From contig JAHFOW010000151.1 in NCBI GenBank assembly GCA_023261465.1, positions 1 through 6,874 on the forward strand: 6,874 nt of DNA, written 5' to 3'. Shown here piece by piece: positions 6,597 to 6,874 of this stretch. Origin of the DNA: Planctomycetota bacterium. Lineage in GTDB: Bacteria > Planctomycetota > Brocadiia > Brocadiales > Brocadiaceae. The position numbers and the translations under genes were made by a program. The notes beneath the pieces were generated by a model that ran no database searches, was not told the DNA's origin, and saw only the letters and a program-made list of their open reading frames with translations. Position 1 is the stretch's first letter. The number at the start of each line of letters is the position of its first letter.

Positions 6597-6874
6597 ATGA
6601 TAACCAATCACGTATTATCAAAAACAGACTTTGATAAATTTCGGCAATTTATAGAGAATCGTTCAGGCGTCTATATTGGCGATAGTAAGCAGACTTCATT
6701 TAAAATGAATCTGGATACCAGGATGCATGCACTGGGCATCCTTGATTACGATGCTTATTATTCGTTCATTATAAATAATGACGCGGGAAGAAAAGAATTT
6801 GAAGAATTGCTCGATCTTCTATTGATCAAAGAGACGTTCTTCTTTCGGGATGAAAGGCAATTGAAAACGCTCCT
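6597..6874 (+). CDS. cheR: Chemotaxis protein methyltransferase CheR, N-terminal part (3' end outside window)
   Basis: The frame is open from the ATG at 6597 to the right edge, showing 92 of an expected 270-290 residues. CheR methylates receptor glutamates with S-adenosylmethionine, opposing CheB. The visible part is the N-terminal helical domain: FDKFRQFIENRSGVYIG, then FKMNLDTRMHALGI (Arg42, matching the conserved 'K..L..RL...L' helix), a Tyr-rich DYDAYYSFI segment, and KETFFFRDERQ at 78-88, the family's 'TNET.FFR+' entry to the methyltransferase domain with Arg84. An in-frame TAG at 6576-6578 limits any upstream extension, and no other usual start codon lies between it and 6597. There is no good Shine-Dalgarno before it; the upstream 20 bases are AT-rich, so translation may be weak or the leader unusual. 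Its place after cheB and the GGDEF gene completes the adaptation pair. Confidence 0.92.
   Translation, partial: MITNHVLSKTDFDKFRQFIENRSGVYIGDSKQTSFKMNLDTRMHALGILDYDAYYSFIINNDAGRKEFEELLDLLLIKETFFFRDERQLKTL

Overview
The window carries six genes, all on the + strand. At about 43% GC (by eye) it reads as a chromosomal chemosensory cluster from a Gram-negative-type bacterium. The moderate GC and the intergenic palindromes built on the dispersed ATTGCGAG...CGAAGCAATCT sequence recall anammox planctomycetes (Kuenenia/Brocadia group). That assignment is recall-based inference; no marker gene in the window proves it.

Layout: (1) 2-514 is the 3' end of an M48-type zinc metallopeptidase gene, cut by the window edge. 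(2) 574-1017 is a single-domain CheW-like coupling protein. (3) 1082-3466 is a hybrid CheA kinase with Hpt, long linker, extended dimerisation domain, ATPase, CheW-like and C-terminal receiver domains. (4) 3467-3654 is a gap of 188 bp filled largely by a nested palindromic element with a 15-bp perfect stem (one G:U) over a 3-base loop. (5) 3655-4707 is CheB (receiver plus methylesterase). (6) 4708-5004 is a gap of 297 bp holding a MITE-like element of about 135 bp and a second, AT-rich repeat. (7) 5005-6465 is a response regulator with receiver, GAF-like and GGDEF domains, predicted to be an active diguanylate cyclase with an intact product-inhibition site. (8) 6466-6596 is a gap with a degenerate copy of the same palindrome. 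(9) 6597-6874 is the 5' end of cheR, cut by the window edge.

How the genes fit together: CheW couples a receptor (not in the window) to the hybrid CheA. CheA can pass phosphate to three receivers visible here: its own C-terminal domain, CheB, and the diguanylate cyclase. CheR and CheB would add and remove receptor methyl groups for adaptation. No stand-alone CheY, CheZ or flagellar gene is present, and the only dedicated output protein makes c-di-GMP. The order coupling protein, CheA-REC, CheB, REC-GGDEF matches wspD-E-F-R of the Pseudomonas Wsp system, with cheR placed downstream instead of upstream. The best reading is therefore a Wsp-like 'alternative cellular function' chemosensory pathway controlling c-di-GMP (surface attachment, aggregation or biofilm) rather than a swimming-motility pathway. 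The family is known; the extended CheA dimerisation domain, the GAF insertion in the cyclase and the palindromic elements in three successive gaps are the distinctive points.
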